Shown here in pieces: positions 25,010 through 33,874 of a stretch of 64,000 bases of DNA. Every line of letters starts with the position of its first letter. Within the stretch, counting starts at the first letter, position 1. Both the position numbers and the translations under genes were made by a program. A model generated the notes under the pieces. It was not told the DNA's origin, did no database searches, and saw only the letters and a program-made list of their open reading frames with translations. The stretch comes from Sporomusa sphaeroides DSM 2875 (GTDB lineage Bacteria > Bacillota > Negativicutes > Sporomusales > Sporomusaceae). The DNA lies in assembly GCF_001941975.2 (NCBI RefSeq), contig NZ_CP146991.1, positions 2,466,524 through 2,530,523 on the forward strand. Direction: 5' to 3'.

Positions 25010-26170
25010 CTAGATAACCGGCCCCCGCATATAAATATCCATTGAATTGACATATCCCGATATTTCCGCCTTGGTCATAGCCCCTGAAGCAATATGAGTC
25101 ACTTCTTCCAGAATACGATGCCCGGCATCCGGGATTGTATCACTGCCCTCAATTACCGCACTCAGGTTCATATCAATATGATCACTCATTTTTTCGGCAG
25201 CAGTGCGGCTACCGGTAATTTTAAGCACCGGCACGAACGGAAATCCCTGCGGCGCTCCCCGGCCGGTTGCAAAGACAATTACATTGGCACCCGCAGCAGC
25301 CAAACCTGTTAATATCTCCGGCTCCCTCCCGGGGGAATCCATTACTACCAGCCCTTTAACCGTAGGCTGTTCACCGTATTCATAGACTGCCTGGATAGGT
25401 GCCGATCCGGCTTTGGCGATGGCCCCAAGTGACTTTTCTTCAATGGTGGTAAGGCCTCCCTTGATATTGCCACCGGTAGGCTGCCCGCCGCGAATATCCT
25501 CACCGACCACCATTGCTCTTTTTTCCATACGTTCAACCAATCTGTAGATTTCCTGAGCCACTGTTTCATTCGCGGCATGTTTGGCTAATATGTGCTCAGC
25601 TCCGATGAACTCTGTAACCTCACCTAAAATTGATATCCCACCGGCAGCTACCAATAAGTCAGAGGCTACACCAATAGCTGGATTGGGCACCAAGCCGGAT
25701 GTGGTATCAGAACTGCCGCATTTCATGCCCATAACCAGTTCACTGATTGGGAAAGCCTCACGTTTGGCAAACGAGGCCTCTCTCACCATTTCCTGCGCCA
25801 GTAAAATTCCCGCCGCTGTTGACCGTGCTGAACCACCAATCTCCTGAACAATAAGATGCTCTACCCGCTTGCCGGCTGCGCGAATACCTTCGATTACGCC
25901 TGTGATATCGGTGCTCTCACAGCCAAGACTCACGATAATTACCGAATGTAAGTTGGGGTTGCCCCCCAATCCGATTAAAGTTTTGTTCACAATTCCAATA
26001 TCCAGTGGCGTTTGACAGCAGCCTTGATGATGGGTGAAGCGAGCAGTACCCTGCACTTGACGAACAATCGACTCTACAACCTCGTTTACACATACTACCG
26101 CTGACAGAACACCGACAAAATTACGCGTCCCTACTGTACCGTTGGCACGACGATAACCCATAAATTCCAT
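25010..26170 (-). CDS. UxaA-family hydro-lyase, large (catalytic) subunit
   Basis: A 386-residue protein matching the C-terminal two-thirds of altronate/galactarate dehydratase: N-terminal YRRANGTVGTRNFVGVLS, then HHQGCC and GCES (iron-binding cysteines), MGMKCGSSDTTSGL, and ATGRGAPQGFPFVPVLKITG. With the adjacent small SAF subunit it would dehydrate a hydroxyacid (altronate, galactarate or sulfolactate in SuyAB); the substrate cannot be told from sequence. The start at 26170 follows AGAAGGAGGT; the small-subunit stop ends 2 bp before it, indicating translational coupling. Confidence 0.85.
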   Translation of the reverse strand: MEFMGYRRANGTVGTRNFVGVLSAVVCVNEVVESIVRQVQGTARFTHHQGCCQTPLDIGIVNKTLIGLGGNPNLHSVIIVSLGCESTDITGVIEGIRAAGKRVEHLIVQEIGGSARSTAAGILLAQEMVREASFAKREAFPISELVMGMKCGSSDTTSGLVPNPAIGVASDLLVAAGGISILGEVTEFIGAEHILAKHAANETVAQEIYRLVERMEKRAMVVGEDIRGGQPTGGNIKGGLTTIEEKSLGAIAKAGSAPIQAVYEYGEQPTVKGLVVMDSPGREPEILTGLAAAGANVIVFATGRGAPQGFPFVPVLKITGSRTAAEKMSDHIDMNLSAVIEGSDTIPDAGHRILEEVTHIASGAMTKAEISGYVNSMDIYMRGPVI

Positions 26171-26171
26171 G

Positions 26172-26471
26172 TTATACCTCCTTCTGAAGATCGCCGCGGC
26201 CACGCAAGCTTTCAATATTTTGAATATGAGCATGGCAGCCGGTTTCAATATCCGACGTTGCCCGGCCAATGACCTCTCCATACTTTAAAATGTTTTCCTC
26301 GTTATTGATTTTCCGCACCGCAAACTTATGACCGTACGGGATATCTTCCATTATGCTTACACGATTGATCTCCCGTCCCAAACGAATTATAGCCTGTTGG
26401 CCTTTTTTCAGGTCCTGAACTGCGGTAGCCACATTATCGGTGGAATGTAATACAATTGCATCAATGCTCAT
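26172..26471 (-). CDS. UxaA-family hydro-lyase, small SAF-domain subunit
   Basis: A 99-residue SAF domain with the family motif SIMEDIPYGHKFAVRKI and IATSDIETGCHAHIQNIESLRGRGD-type ending (YGEVIGRATSDIETGCHAHIQN). It is equivalent to the N-terminal domain of altronate dehydratase or to SuyA. The start is behind GGGGGAG. It is the first gene of a three-gene operon with the large subunit and a hydroxyacid dehydrogenase. Confidence 0.85.
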   Translation of the reverse strand: MSIDAIVLHSTDNVATAVQDLKKGQQAIIRLGREINRVSIMEDIPYGHKFAVRKINNEENILKYGEVIGRATSDIETGCHAHIQNIESLRGRGDLQKEV

Positions 26472-26546
26472 CTGCTCTCCCCCTCATTTTATAATTACTG
26501 CAACTCTGACCGTAAGAAATGTTATTATCGTCATATTCTTCTCTCC

Positions 26547-26732
26547 TCACCAATGCCATTCCTGTTGAAGGCCCCATTTTATTTTACCATCACCATAATA
26601 GACTCTTTGAATAGCTTCCTCTGTCCGCTGTTTGGCAATATGTTTTCTACAAAACTTAGGCTCTGACACCAAACCTTCCAGTAAAGCCTCTTTACTTTTC
26701 TGGAAAATAGTAGTATATTGTATATTTACCAC
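26547..26732 (-). CDS. Small hypothetical protein, possibly a fragment
   Basis: A 61-residue ORF (MVNIQYTTIFQKSKEALLEG ... IKWGLQQEWHW) with coding-like composition. There is no Shine-Dalgarno at its GTG and no family I recognise. It may be a piece of a decayed gene in the 330-bp gap 26472-26801. Confidence 0.25.
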   Translation of the reverse strand: MVNIQYTTIFQKSKEALLEGLVSEPKFCRKHIAKQRTEEAIQRVYYGDGKIKWGLQQEWHW

Positions 26733-26801
26733 GCATAGCCGCTTTACGGCTTGTGCAAACTGACTTTACCGCATACTATGAAAAAGAAAGGTGTGCCTTC
26801 T

Positions 26802-28103
26802 ATGTCGACAAACTTTTCAGCCTTAGGCATCCGCCCTGAGTTGACTCAATTTTTAAAAACAACAGGAATTACCCGTCCTACCCCGATACAAGCCCAGGCA
26901 ATTCCTATTTTGCTGGCAGGCAAAGATGTTATTGCCCAAGCCCAGACAGGTACCGGCAAGACACTGGCCTTTTTGCTGCCCATTTTGGAAAAAATAAAAA
27001 TTTCGGCACCCCATGTACAGGCTTTGATTATCACCCCAACTCGGGAATTAACACTGCAAATTACGGCCGAGGCCGCCAAACTGGCCAATATCCTTGGCAT
27101 TAATGTCTTGTCGGTACATGGCGGCAAAGCGGTGGATGAGCAAATCCGCAAGTTGAAAGGTCAGCCTCACATCGTAGTCGGCACACCAGGCCGCTTGCTT
27201 GACCATGTCAGACGTAAAACGCTGGTGCTTGCCGGTGTTTCCCGGCTGGTGCTGGATGAGGCCGATCAAATGCTGCACATGGGCTTTTTAGAAGAAGTGG
27301 AAGAACTGATAAAGCTGACTTCCAGCAAACGGCAGACCCTGCTGTTCTCGGCAACCATGCCGCCGAAGGTACGGGGACTGGCCGCCCGTTATATGGACAA
27401 GCCGGCCGATATCCGCGTCCAAACGGAAAATGTAACCTTGGATGAAATCAAACAAATCATGATTGAACTGCCTGAGGCCGGCAAGCTTGACAAACTCTGC
27501 AGCCTGATTGATGAACAGCAGCCTTATCTGGCCATTGTATTTTGCCATACTAAAGAACGGGCCAAAGCTGTCAATACTGCCCTTATTCAGCGCGGCTATA
27601 AAGCTGACGAGCTGCATGGCGACTTGTCACAGGCTAAACGTATGCAGGTTATGCGCCGGTTTAGCGAGGCAAAGCTGCAAATCCTTGTTGCCACAGACAT
27701 TGCCGCCCGGGGCCTGGACATTGAGGGCGTCACCCATGTCTTCAGTTATGATATCCCGCACGACCCCGAAAGCTACATCCACCGCATCGGCCGGACCGGA
27801 CGGGCCGGTCAAACCGGGGCAGCCATCACCTTCATTAGTCCTGGTGAACACATGTATCTGCGGCTGATTGAGCAGGGAATCAAGTCTTCTATTGAAAAAT
27901 ATAAAGCCAACGGACAAAAAGTAATTAAAAATGCGAAAAAAGCTTCTCCGGCATCAACTAAGAAGATTACGGAAAAACCGGTGACTGCCAAGAAGACTGG
28001 CGACAAAAAAGCCGTCAGCCATGGCGGAAACAATCTCCGTAGCCGCCGGAAACCTAAAGCAGACGCAGCGAATTCCGGCAGCAAAGCTCCTAGAGGCAGA
28101 TAA
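26802..28103 (+). CDS. DEAD-box RNA helicase
   Basis: A 433-residue ATP-dependent RNA helicase. Motifs in order: Q motif (TGITRPTPIQAQAIP), I AQTGTGKT, Ia PTREL, II DEAD, III SAT, V ATDIAARGLDI and VI HRIGRTGRAG. A Lys/Ala-rich C-terminal tail (KNAKKASPASTKK ... SRRKPKAD) is a probable RNA-binding extension as in CshA/RhlE types. The start at 26802 (ATG after AAAGAAAGGTG) is preferred to an upstream in-frame TTG or ATG. Confidence 0.92.
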   Translation: MSTNFSALGIRPELTQFLKTTGITRPTPIQAQAIPILLAGKDVIAQAQTGTGKTLAFLLPILEKIKISAPHVQALIITPTRELTLQITAEAAKLANILGINVLSVHGGKAVDEQIRKLKGQPHIVVGTPGRLLDHVRRKTLVLAGVSRLVLDEADQMLHMGFLEEVEELIKLTSSKRQTLLFSATMPPKVRGLAARYMDKPADIRVQTENVTLDEIKQIMIELPEAGKLDKLCSLIDEQQPYLAIVFCHTKERAKAVNTALIQRGYKADELHGDLSQAKRMQVMRRFSEAKLQILVATDIAARGLDIEGVTHVFSYDIPHDPESYIHRIGRTGRAGQTGAAITFISPGEHMYLRLIEQGIKSSIEKYKANGQKVIKNAKKASPASTKKITEKPVTAKKTGDKKAVSHGGNNLRSRRKPKADAANSGSKAPRGR

Positions 28104-28197
28104 AGAAAACACGGCTTGCACCGGCCTTTGGCGACAGTGGAAGCCGATGTTGCCCTTATCCTGCTCTTAAGAAAGTGATACTTTCTGTTAGGATAAA

Positions 28198-28243
28198 TAA
28201 AAGCACAAGGGCAAGGCGTAATCAGCCTTGCCCTTGTGCTTTT
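28198..28243. terminator. Bidirectional terminator shared by DEAD helicase and topB
   Basis: A 16-bp perfect stem AGCACAAGGGCAAGGC / GCCTTGCCCTTGTGCT with A- and T-runs outside. The last codons of topB are encoded within the stem. Confidence 0.85.
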
Positions 28244-30276
28244 CGTACCGGTATATCCGGCTTGTCATTTTTATCATCAAAGGATGCCCGGCAGGCCGGG
28301 TAACGGGAACAGCCCCAGAACTTACCATGCTTGCCGTTTCTAAGCTGCAGTACCCCTTTGCGGCAGCGCGGACAGTGGTGATCACCCTTGAGCGGGATGT
28401 CAGCCCCTTTGGCCTTGGTACAAAGACTGGCCGCAAACCGCGCCTGCTGTCCCAAAAAAGCATCCAGACTGGCACTGCCTTCTGCCATTTGGCGCAAAAT
28501 ATCTTCCCATAAGGCGGTAAAGTCAGGATAAGTGAGCTCTTCCGGCAGCATATCCACAAGCAGATACGCAGGTTCGGTTGGTTTGAGGTACTTGCGTTTG
28601 GTTTCTTCCCGCAAAAAGCCACGTTCAATAAGTTCTTTGATAATGGTGGCCCGGGTGGCTTCAGTCCCAATGCCGGCCACATCTTTCAACTGCTTTTTTA
28701 AATCCGGGTTTTTAACATATTTATGAATTTCTTTCATAGCCGCCAGCAATGTGGCTGCCGTAAACCGGCTTGGTGCTTTTGTTGACTTCTTTTCGGCCGA
28801 AGCCTGGATAAAGCGCGCCCGGTCCCCTTTGCTCATGGCCGGCAGTGTGCCGCTGTCCTCTTCTTTCTTTTCTTCGGCTTCCGCACCATATACTTCTTTC
28901 CAGCCCAGTTCCTTGATAATCCGGCCATTGGCGGTAAACCTTTCGCCGGCATGTTCAAGCTCAGCCCGTGTCTGGTCATAGACATGCACCGGATAGAACT
29001 GGGCGATATATGCCTGGGCAATCAGAAAATATATATTTCTTTCGGTTTCATTTAATGCGGCAAAATTGCAGCGCTCCACAGTGGGAATAATGGCATGGTG
29101 GGCTGTAATCTTTTTGTCGTTCCAGGCCCGGCTGCGAATCAGGCTGTCTGCCTTGCCAGACCAGCCAGCCAATTCACGATGGGCCAACCCTGTCAGATTA
29201 CCAAGAATTACGGCAGCATCATCCTGTTGTGACTCAGGTAAAAACTCACAGTCAGAACGCGGATAAGTAGTTAATTTTCGTTCATACAGCTTTTGGGCAG
29301 TATCTAAAACCACCTGCGGGTCATAGCCAAACTTTTTGCCTGCCATAACCTGTAGTGTCGATAATGCCAGCGGCAATCGCTGCGGTTCTTTCTTTTCCGT
29401 TGTTTCGCATGAGATTACTGCCGCCGGCTCGGTGGCCGCCTGCAGCATTTCCAGCAGGGCCTGGGCAATCGCCTTATCGGCCAGCCGGCCTTCGGTATCA
29501 AGACCCGACTGCTCCTCCCGCGGTTTCCAATAGGCTGTAAAAATAGTGTCACTATGCTCAAAATCAGCTTTGAGCGTAAAATAGTCTGCCTGCTTAAAAT
29601 TCTCTATCTCGCGTTCCCGGCGAACTACCAGCGCCAGTGTCGGGGTTTTAACCCTCCCAACCGGGAGTGTCGTCCGGTGACCGGCCCGCTGCGCCGCCAG
29701 GGTATAAGCGCGGGACAAATTCATGCCAATCAGCCAGTCAGCCCGTGACCTGGCCAGCGCCGATTGCTTCAGGTTCTGAAAATCCTGGTTGTCGCGAAGA
29801 TTGGCAATGGCCTTCCTGATGCTTTGCTCATCAAGCGCATTTAAAAGCAGCCGGCGCACCGGCTTTTGGTTATGTACATAGTCCAGCACTTCATCAATTA
29901 AGAGCTGCCCCTCCCGGTCAGGGTCACCGGCATGAACGATTTCATTGGCCTGCTCAATCAGGTTTTTAATAATCTCAAACTGTTTTTTGCAGGAATCGGC
30001 CACAAGCAGCTTCCAGCTTTCCGGAATAATCGGCAAGTCTTCTACCCGCCATCTTTCATATTTAGGATCATATTCATCCGGCTCAGCCTGGCGCAGAATG
30101 TGTCCATAACCCCAGGTAATGACCCCGCCGCCGGTGTGAATACAACCGTCCTTGCGGCTTGCCGGTCCTGGCAGGCATTTGGCAATTTCCGCTGCCATAC
30201 TCGGTTTTTCAGCAATATATAGTCTATGTAAAGTTTTAGGATATGTTAAGTTAGGGGGTAATTTTTGCGATTCCAT
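28222..30276 (-). CDS. topB: DNA topoisomerase III
   Basis: A 684-residue type IA topoisomerase. Toprim: LYIAEKPSMAAEIA and DPDREGQLL (118-126). The active-site Tyr338 lies in LTTYPRSD. The RSRADWLIGMNLSRAYT and PVGRVKTPTLALVV blocks are typical of TopB. A C-terminal zinc ribbon (CPRCRKGVLQ ... WGCSRYPAC) is present. It decatenates DNA. The start ATG is behind GGAGGAC. The C-terminus runs into the shared terminator. Confidence 0.93.
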   Translation of the reverse strand: MESQKLPPNLTYPKTLHRLYIAEKPSMAAEIAKCLPGPASRKDGCIHTGGGVITWGYGHILRQAEPDEYDPKYERWRVEDLPIIPESWKLLVADSCKKQFEIIKNLIEQANEIVHAGDPDREGQLLIDEVLDYVHNQKPVRRLLLNALDEQSIRKAIANLRDNQDFQNLKQSALARSRADWLIGMNLSRAYTLAAQRAGHRTTLPVGRVKTPTLALVVRREREIENFKQADYFTLKADFEHSDTIFTAYWKPREEQSGLDTEGRLADKAIAQALLEMLQAATEPAAVISCETTEKKEPQRLPLALSTLQVMAGKKFGYDPQVVLDTAQKLYERKLTTYPRSDCEFLPESQQDDAAVILGNLTGLAHRELAGWSGKADSLIRSRAWNDKKITAHHAIIPTVERCNFAALNETERNIYFLIAQAYIAQFYPVHVYDQTRAELEHAGERFTANGRIIKELGWKEVYGAEAEEKKEEDSGTLPAMSKGDRARFIQASAEKKSTKAPSRFTAATLLAAMKEIHKYVKNPDLKKQLKDVAGIGTEATRATIIKELIERGFLREETKRKYLKPTEPAYLLVDMLPEELTYPDFTALWEDILRQMAEGSASLDAFLGQQARFAASLCTKAKGADIPLKGDHHCPRCRKGVLQLRNGKHGKFWGCSRYPACRASFDDKNDKPDIPVRKAQGQG

Positions 30277-30333
30277 TGGTTTTTGTCCTCCATAGTCTTT
30301 CCATAATAAGCTGCTAATAAATGACTAGTATTT

Positions 30334-30769
30334 TTAAAGTTTCTTTTTGAAGCCCTTATTTTTAGTAGGACTATATCCAGCAGATTCGTAAAATTTACAG
30401 GCATCAATCCTATCAATTTCTGTAACTAAAATTATTTGTGTACAATTTTTATCGATAGCAATTTTCTCGATTTCAGCAATCAAGGCTTTACCAATTCCTT
30501 TATTTCTACATTTATTATCAACTATCATATTTTCCAAAATCATAAAAGGTTTACAATTACCGTATAATTCTTCACAAATAACACCCATAACTGAACCAAT
30601 TAGACGCTCATTTTCTACAGCACTTAATAATATATGTGTACCATTTTCGCAAACCTTCTTAAACTGGTCATACATGGTTTCAATGCAAGAATCTTCATTC
30701 CAAAATTGCCTATATATATAACTGTGATAACTCAGGAATATCGCTTGCAACCATTTTGCGTATGATCAT
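30334..30769 (-). pseudogene. GNAT acetyltransferase interrupted by a TA-repeat frameshift
   Basis: The natural start is ATG at 30769 (MIIRKMVASDIPELSQLY), but after codon 18 the frame hits TAG within the tract TTATATATATA (about 30710-30720). The rest continues in another frame: RQFWNEDSCIETMYDQF, HILLSAVENERLIGSVMG, the acetyl-CoA loop NKCRNKGIGKALI, and the tail ACKFYESAGY. Removing two TA units, or adding one, restores a complete gene of about 143-146 residues. It is either a pseudogene or phase variable. A TTG at 30750 would give a product lacking the first strand. Confidence 0.75.
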
Positions 30770-30861
30770 TTTAACAATCCATCCTTTTCGTTAATTTTTA
30801 ATATGTTTATTAAATTATAGATGAACTGTGTTAATTTCAAAATACTCCTGATAAATTCTAT

Positions 30862-31632
30862 TTACTTTCCAAAAGTTTTTAGCCACTCCATTAAACCGTC
30901 ATCGTCTGTCCATGCAGGAAATTGTACCTTTGTTTTAATTGGATTTGCAGCTTCTAAAGCTTTTCGCTTTTGCTCATTATCTGCTCTTGCATAAACTTCT
31001 GTAGTTTTTACATCACTGTGTCCGAGCAAGTCGCGGATATAAATTAGATTCACATCTGCTTGCAACAAATGCATTGCCTTTGAATGTCGAATGCAGTGTG
31101 GTGATAACGTATCTGGAATTAAAGACGGGATTACTTGCCCGCGCTTCGGCAGCATACTTTTTGAGTATATACGTAATACCAGCTCTAGTAAATTTCTGTT
31201 TCTCCCGATTACAGAATAAGGGATGATCTATTTCATTAGGTTGTAGTTTTAAATCTTTAAATAGGCTTGGAGCAGTTTTTCCGTCCCTGAAAGAAGTGGC
31301 ACAATCCTAGCTTTCCTTCCTTTTCCGACAATTCTTACCGTTGCCGGAGAAACAAAACGTATATCACCAACAGTAAGATCTGCACGGTTAACAATAAATG
31401 CGGATTGTTTTTCTCCCATACAGTGCCCATAAATATCCCGTATAAACTTTTGTCGGAATTCTTCATTGTATGGAGTAGGTGCGTTTTCAGTTACATAAGC
31501 CATAAGTACAAGCCAAACAGAGTTCATACGATTTTTAGCGCTTGCGCTATAATTTAATTCTTCCAGTTTCTCATTAAGAGCTGAAATGTACAGACTTAAA
31601 TCTCCAGTTGAAACATTATTTCTTGCTTCCAT
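30862..31632 (-). pseudogene. Decayed tyrosine recombinase (phage-integrase family)
   Basis: Three pieces in different frames on the minus strand. 31632-31249 carries an N-terminal SAM-like part and a core strand (DLTVGDIRFVSPATVRIVGKGRKARIVPL). About 31262-31140 reads QPNEIDHPLFCNREKQKFTRAG. 31145-30862 carries the catalytic end SPHCIRHSKAMHLLQ, DLLGHSDVKTTEVYA (HxxR, H and Tyr). Two frameshifts and a likely internal deletion before DLTVGDI inactivate it. It marks a former mobile element. Confidence 0.8.
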
Positions 31633-31821
31633 AAAGCAACCTCCTTAAACTAGTAATTTATGGTTTAATTACTAATTTAAGTGTTGCATTTTAATGATAA
31701 TATTATGTAAAGTAAAACAGAAAAAAAGATAAATAAAAGGAGGTGTATGAGGATTTTGGCCTCATAAGAAATGTCTTTACATAAACTTTTTTATGCGAAG
31801 CTTAACATTTTATAGTCTCAC

Positions 31822-31881
31822 TTAACAACTGGCCCCTTCCACATAAGTCATGCCGCCGTCAACACGGTATACCTCATATCC
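31822..31881 (-). pseudogene. 3' remnant of a short-chain dehydrogenase gene
   Basis: The minus strand encodes GYEVYRVDGGMTYVEGASC and a stop, the usual end of SDR proteins (xVDGGxxx). Only the last about 20 codons remain, with a stop just upstream. The rest of the gap 31633-31973 shows nothing recognisable. Confidence 0.55.
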
Positions 31882-31973
31882 TTATATATTAGCATACATG
31901 ATAATATCTCTGCCACCAAAAGGAAGAGGAATAGTAATGCCAATGTGGAATATCCTAAGTGCAGGTTCTTCCG

Positions 31974-33182
31974 TCACTCCCCACGCGGCGCGGTAATCCC
32001 GTTTCTGGCTTTGCGTGCATCCGGCTTCGGCCGGCTGCCGGATTTCTTATCAAAAACCTTACCGCGGGCAATCTGTTTTGGCAGCATTTCAATCTGCAAA
32101 GTCTTTTCATATTTAGCAATCAGCGGCAGTTCCCGCGGTGAAACTAATGAAATAACCACCCCGCTGCTCTTTGCCCGGCCGGTTCGCCCGGCACGATGCA
32201 AATAAACCTGCGGATCTTCCGGCAAATCCAAGTTAAATACATATCCTATCCCCGGTATGTCAAGTCCCCGGGCTGCCAGATCGGAGGCTACCAATAGTTG
32301 AAGCCTGCCGCTTCTAAAGCCATCCATGGCCTTTTTCCGGTCTTCCTTAACAAAGCTGCCATGAATACCAGCCGCTGTCAGGCCGTGGTAATTCAGCTTG
32401 TCAACGGTAAGCTCAACATCATCACTTTTATTGATAAATACCAGCGCCTGGGCAATATTACCACTGCGGATTATTTTACGCAGCACCTCAAATTTATCCC
32501 GCCGCTCTGACACAAAATACACATGTTCAATGTCAGGCATCGTCTCCGCCCTGCCTTCAACTTGCACCAGCTGCGGCTTGTTCATCAGTTCTTGCGCCCG
32601 GCTAAGCGCCACCGGCGTTATTGTCGCCGAAAACGCCAGCAATTGCCTGTCTTTTTGTGTGGTTTTCACTACAGCTTTGATACTGTCCATATTTTTGTCG
32701 TCAAGCAGTCTGTCGGCTTCGTCCAGAATAATGGTCTTAATAGTTTGGGTATTGATCTTCTTCTTCTGAATGAGCTCAAGAATTCGCCCGCCGGACCCGG
32801 TTATGATATGCGGCTTGTCCTTTAGCTTTTCGATTTGCCGCGCAATATTGACATCACCAATCAGAGGCGCAGCCATTACCGGCAAGCCTGAATGATTTGC
32901 CAGCATTTCTATCTGACGCTGTATCTGAATGGCCAGTTCATGGGTGGGCGCCAGGATGCAGGCTTGTGTCTCACGTTTGTCAACAGCGAGCTTTTGAAAT
33001 AATGGCAGCAAATAGGCCAAAGTTTTACCGGTACCTGTGGGTGATTGGCCGATAATATCTTTACCGGCCAGCGCCAGTGGAATTACCTCGCTTTGGATAG
33101 CAGTCGGAGCTGTCAGACCGGCTTTGGCCAGCCCGGACGCCAGCGTTGTATTAAGCCCCAGTTGTGCAAATGTATTTTCCAT
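31974..33182 (-). CDS. DEAD-box RNA helicase (second)
   Basis: A 402-residue helicase: Q motif (LTAPTAIQSEVIP), I SPTGTGKT, Ia as PTHELA, II DEAD, III SAT, V ASDLAARGLDIP, VI HRAGRTGRA. Unusual features are HELA in place of REL and TGSGGRIL in place of the common TPGR motif Ib. The basic C-terminal tail (KKSGSRPKPDARKARNG) ends in PRGE. It is distantly related to the helicase at 26802. Confidence 0.9.
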   Translation of the reverse strand: MENTFAQLGLNTTLASGLAKAGLTAPTAIQSEVIPLALAGKDIIGQSPTGTGKTLAYLLPLFQKLAVDKRETQACILAPTHELAIQIQRQIEMLANHSGLPVMAAPLIGDVNIARQIEKLKDKPHIITGSGGRILELIQKKKINTQTIKTIILDEADRLLDDKNMDSIKAVVKTTQKDRQLLAFSATITPVALSRAQELMNKPQLVQVEGRAETMPDIEHVYFVSERRDKFEVLRKIIRSGNIAQALVFINKSDDVELTVDKLNYHGLTAAGIHGSFVKEDRKKAMDGFRSGRLQLLVASDLAARGLDIPGIGYVFNLDLPEDPQVYLHRAGRTGRAKSSGVVISLVSPRELPLIAKYEKTLQIEMLPKQIARGKVFDKKSGSRPKPDARKARNGITAPRGE

Positions 33183-33332
33183 ATATATTAAATCTAAGCC
33201 TCCCAGATTGTTGTTTTTTAGTCCTAACAGAAAGTATACCCTGTTTTATTCATTCTCATGGTTTATTCCACACACCTGCTTTATTACCTCTAATCTTGAC
33301 AAATATGACCAAACTAATAAGGAGATGATCAA

Positions 33333-33647
33333 ATGAGTGATACTATTGTAAATTTTTATGGAGCTCTTGGATTTGAACAAACAGAAATTGAGGATAACCT
33401 GGTGGTGCTGGGTATTGAGCTTTCTGCCACAGGTGACTATGCTTTACTCACCGATGATAACGGCAAAATGCCGGACAACCTAAACCAGCCTGTTACTTTT
33501 GCCTGTTATACACCGGATGATGCCTATCTTTGGAACGCCGGTTTCAAAAACTCCGCTCTATTCAAAGAGGTTTGGGAGACAGCAGCTACCATTGAGGACA
33601 AACTGGCTGCCGTCCGCAAATATCGTGAAGCCAATGAAGTATTCTAG
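33333..33647 (+). CDS. Small acidic hypothetical protein
   Basis: A 104-residue protein (MSDTIVNFYGALGFEQTEIED ... KLAAVRKYREANEVF), acidic and soluble, with an AAGGAGATGATCAA Shine-Dalgarno just before the ATG. I do not recognise the family. The stop codon TAG is part of the CTAG tip of the inverted-repeat element that follows, so the C-terminus may have been trimmed or set by that insertion. Confidence 0.7.
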   Translation: MSDTIVNFYGALGFEQTEIEDNLVVLGIELSATGDYALLTDDNGKMPDNLNQPVTFACYTPDDAYLWNAGFKNSALFKEVWETAATIEDKLAAVRKYREANEVF

Positions 33648-33809
33648 TACCTTGTCTTACCTAAAATTTGAGATTAGATAGCAAGGATTTTTTCGCCCTG
33701 CTAGGCGGAGGAGCCGCGCATATCGGACATATGTAAGGCGACGACAACAACGCAGGGCGGAAAAAGACTGCTATATAATCCAAAGAATTAGGTGAGACGA
33801 GGTACTAGC
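33644..33809. repeat. 166-bp MITE-like inverted-repeat element
   Basis: The two ends are imperfect inverted copies about 60 bp long: CTAGTACCTTGTCTTACCTAA on the left, TTAGGTGAGACGAGGTACTAG on the right. A nested stem TTTCGCCCTGC / GCAGGGCGGAAA follows, with about a 45-bp centre. It has no coding capacity, and CTAG occurs at both tips. It fits a non-autonomous MITE; a related but shorter pair of tips occurs at 21652-21702. Confidence 0.7.
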
Positions 33810-33820
33810 ATAGCTGCCGA

Positions 33821-33858
33821 AAGGCGAGATTGCACATATGCTGGCAATCTCGCCTTTA
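33821..33858. terminator. Terminator hairpin
   Basis: AAAGGCGAGATTGC / GCAATCTCGCCTTT, a 14-bp perfect stem between convergent genes; it ends the PFL/ACT transcript on the minus strand. Confidence 0.75.
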
Positions 33859-33874
33859 TTCATTTGCTGCATTT

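Noticed and set aside
28188-28682. 164-residue ORF overlapping the end of topB
   Set aside because: It lies in another frame of a well-supported topoisomerase gene and runs through the terminator.
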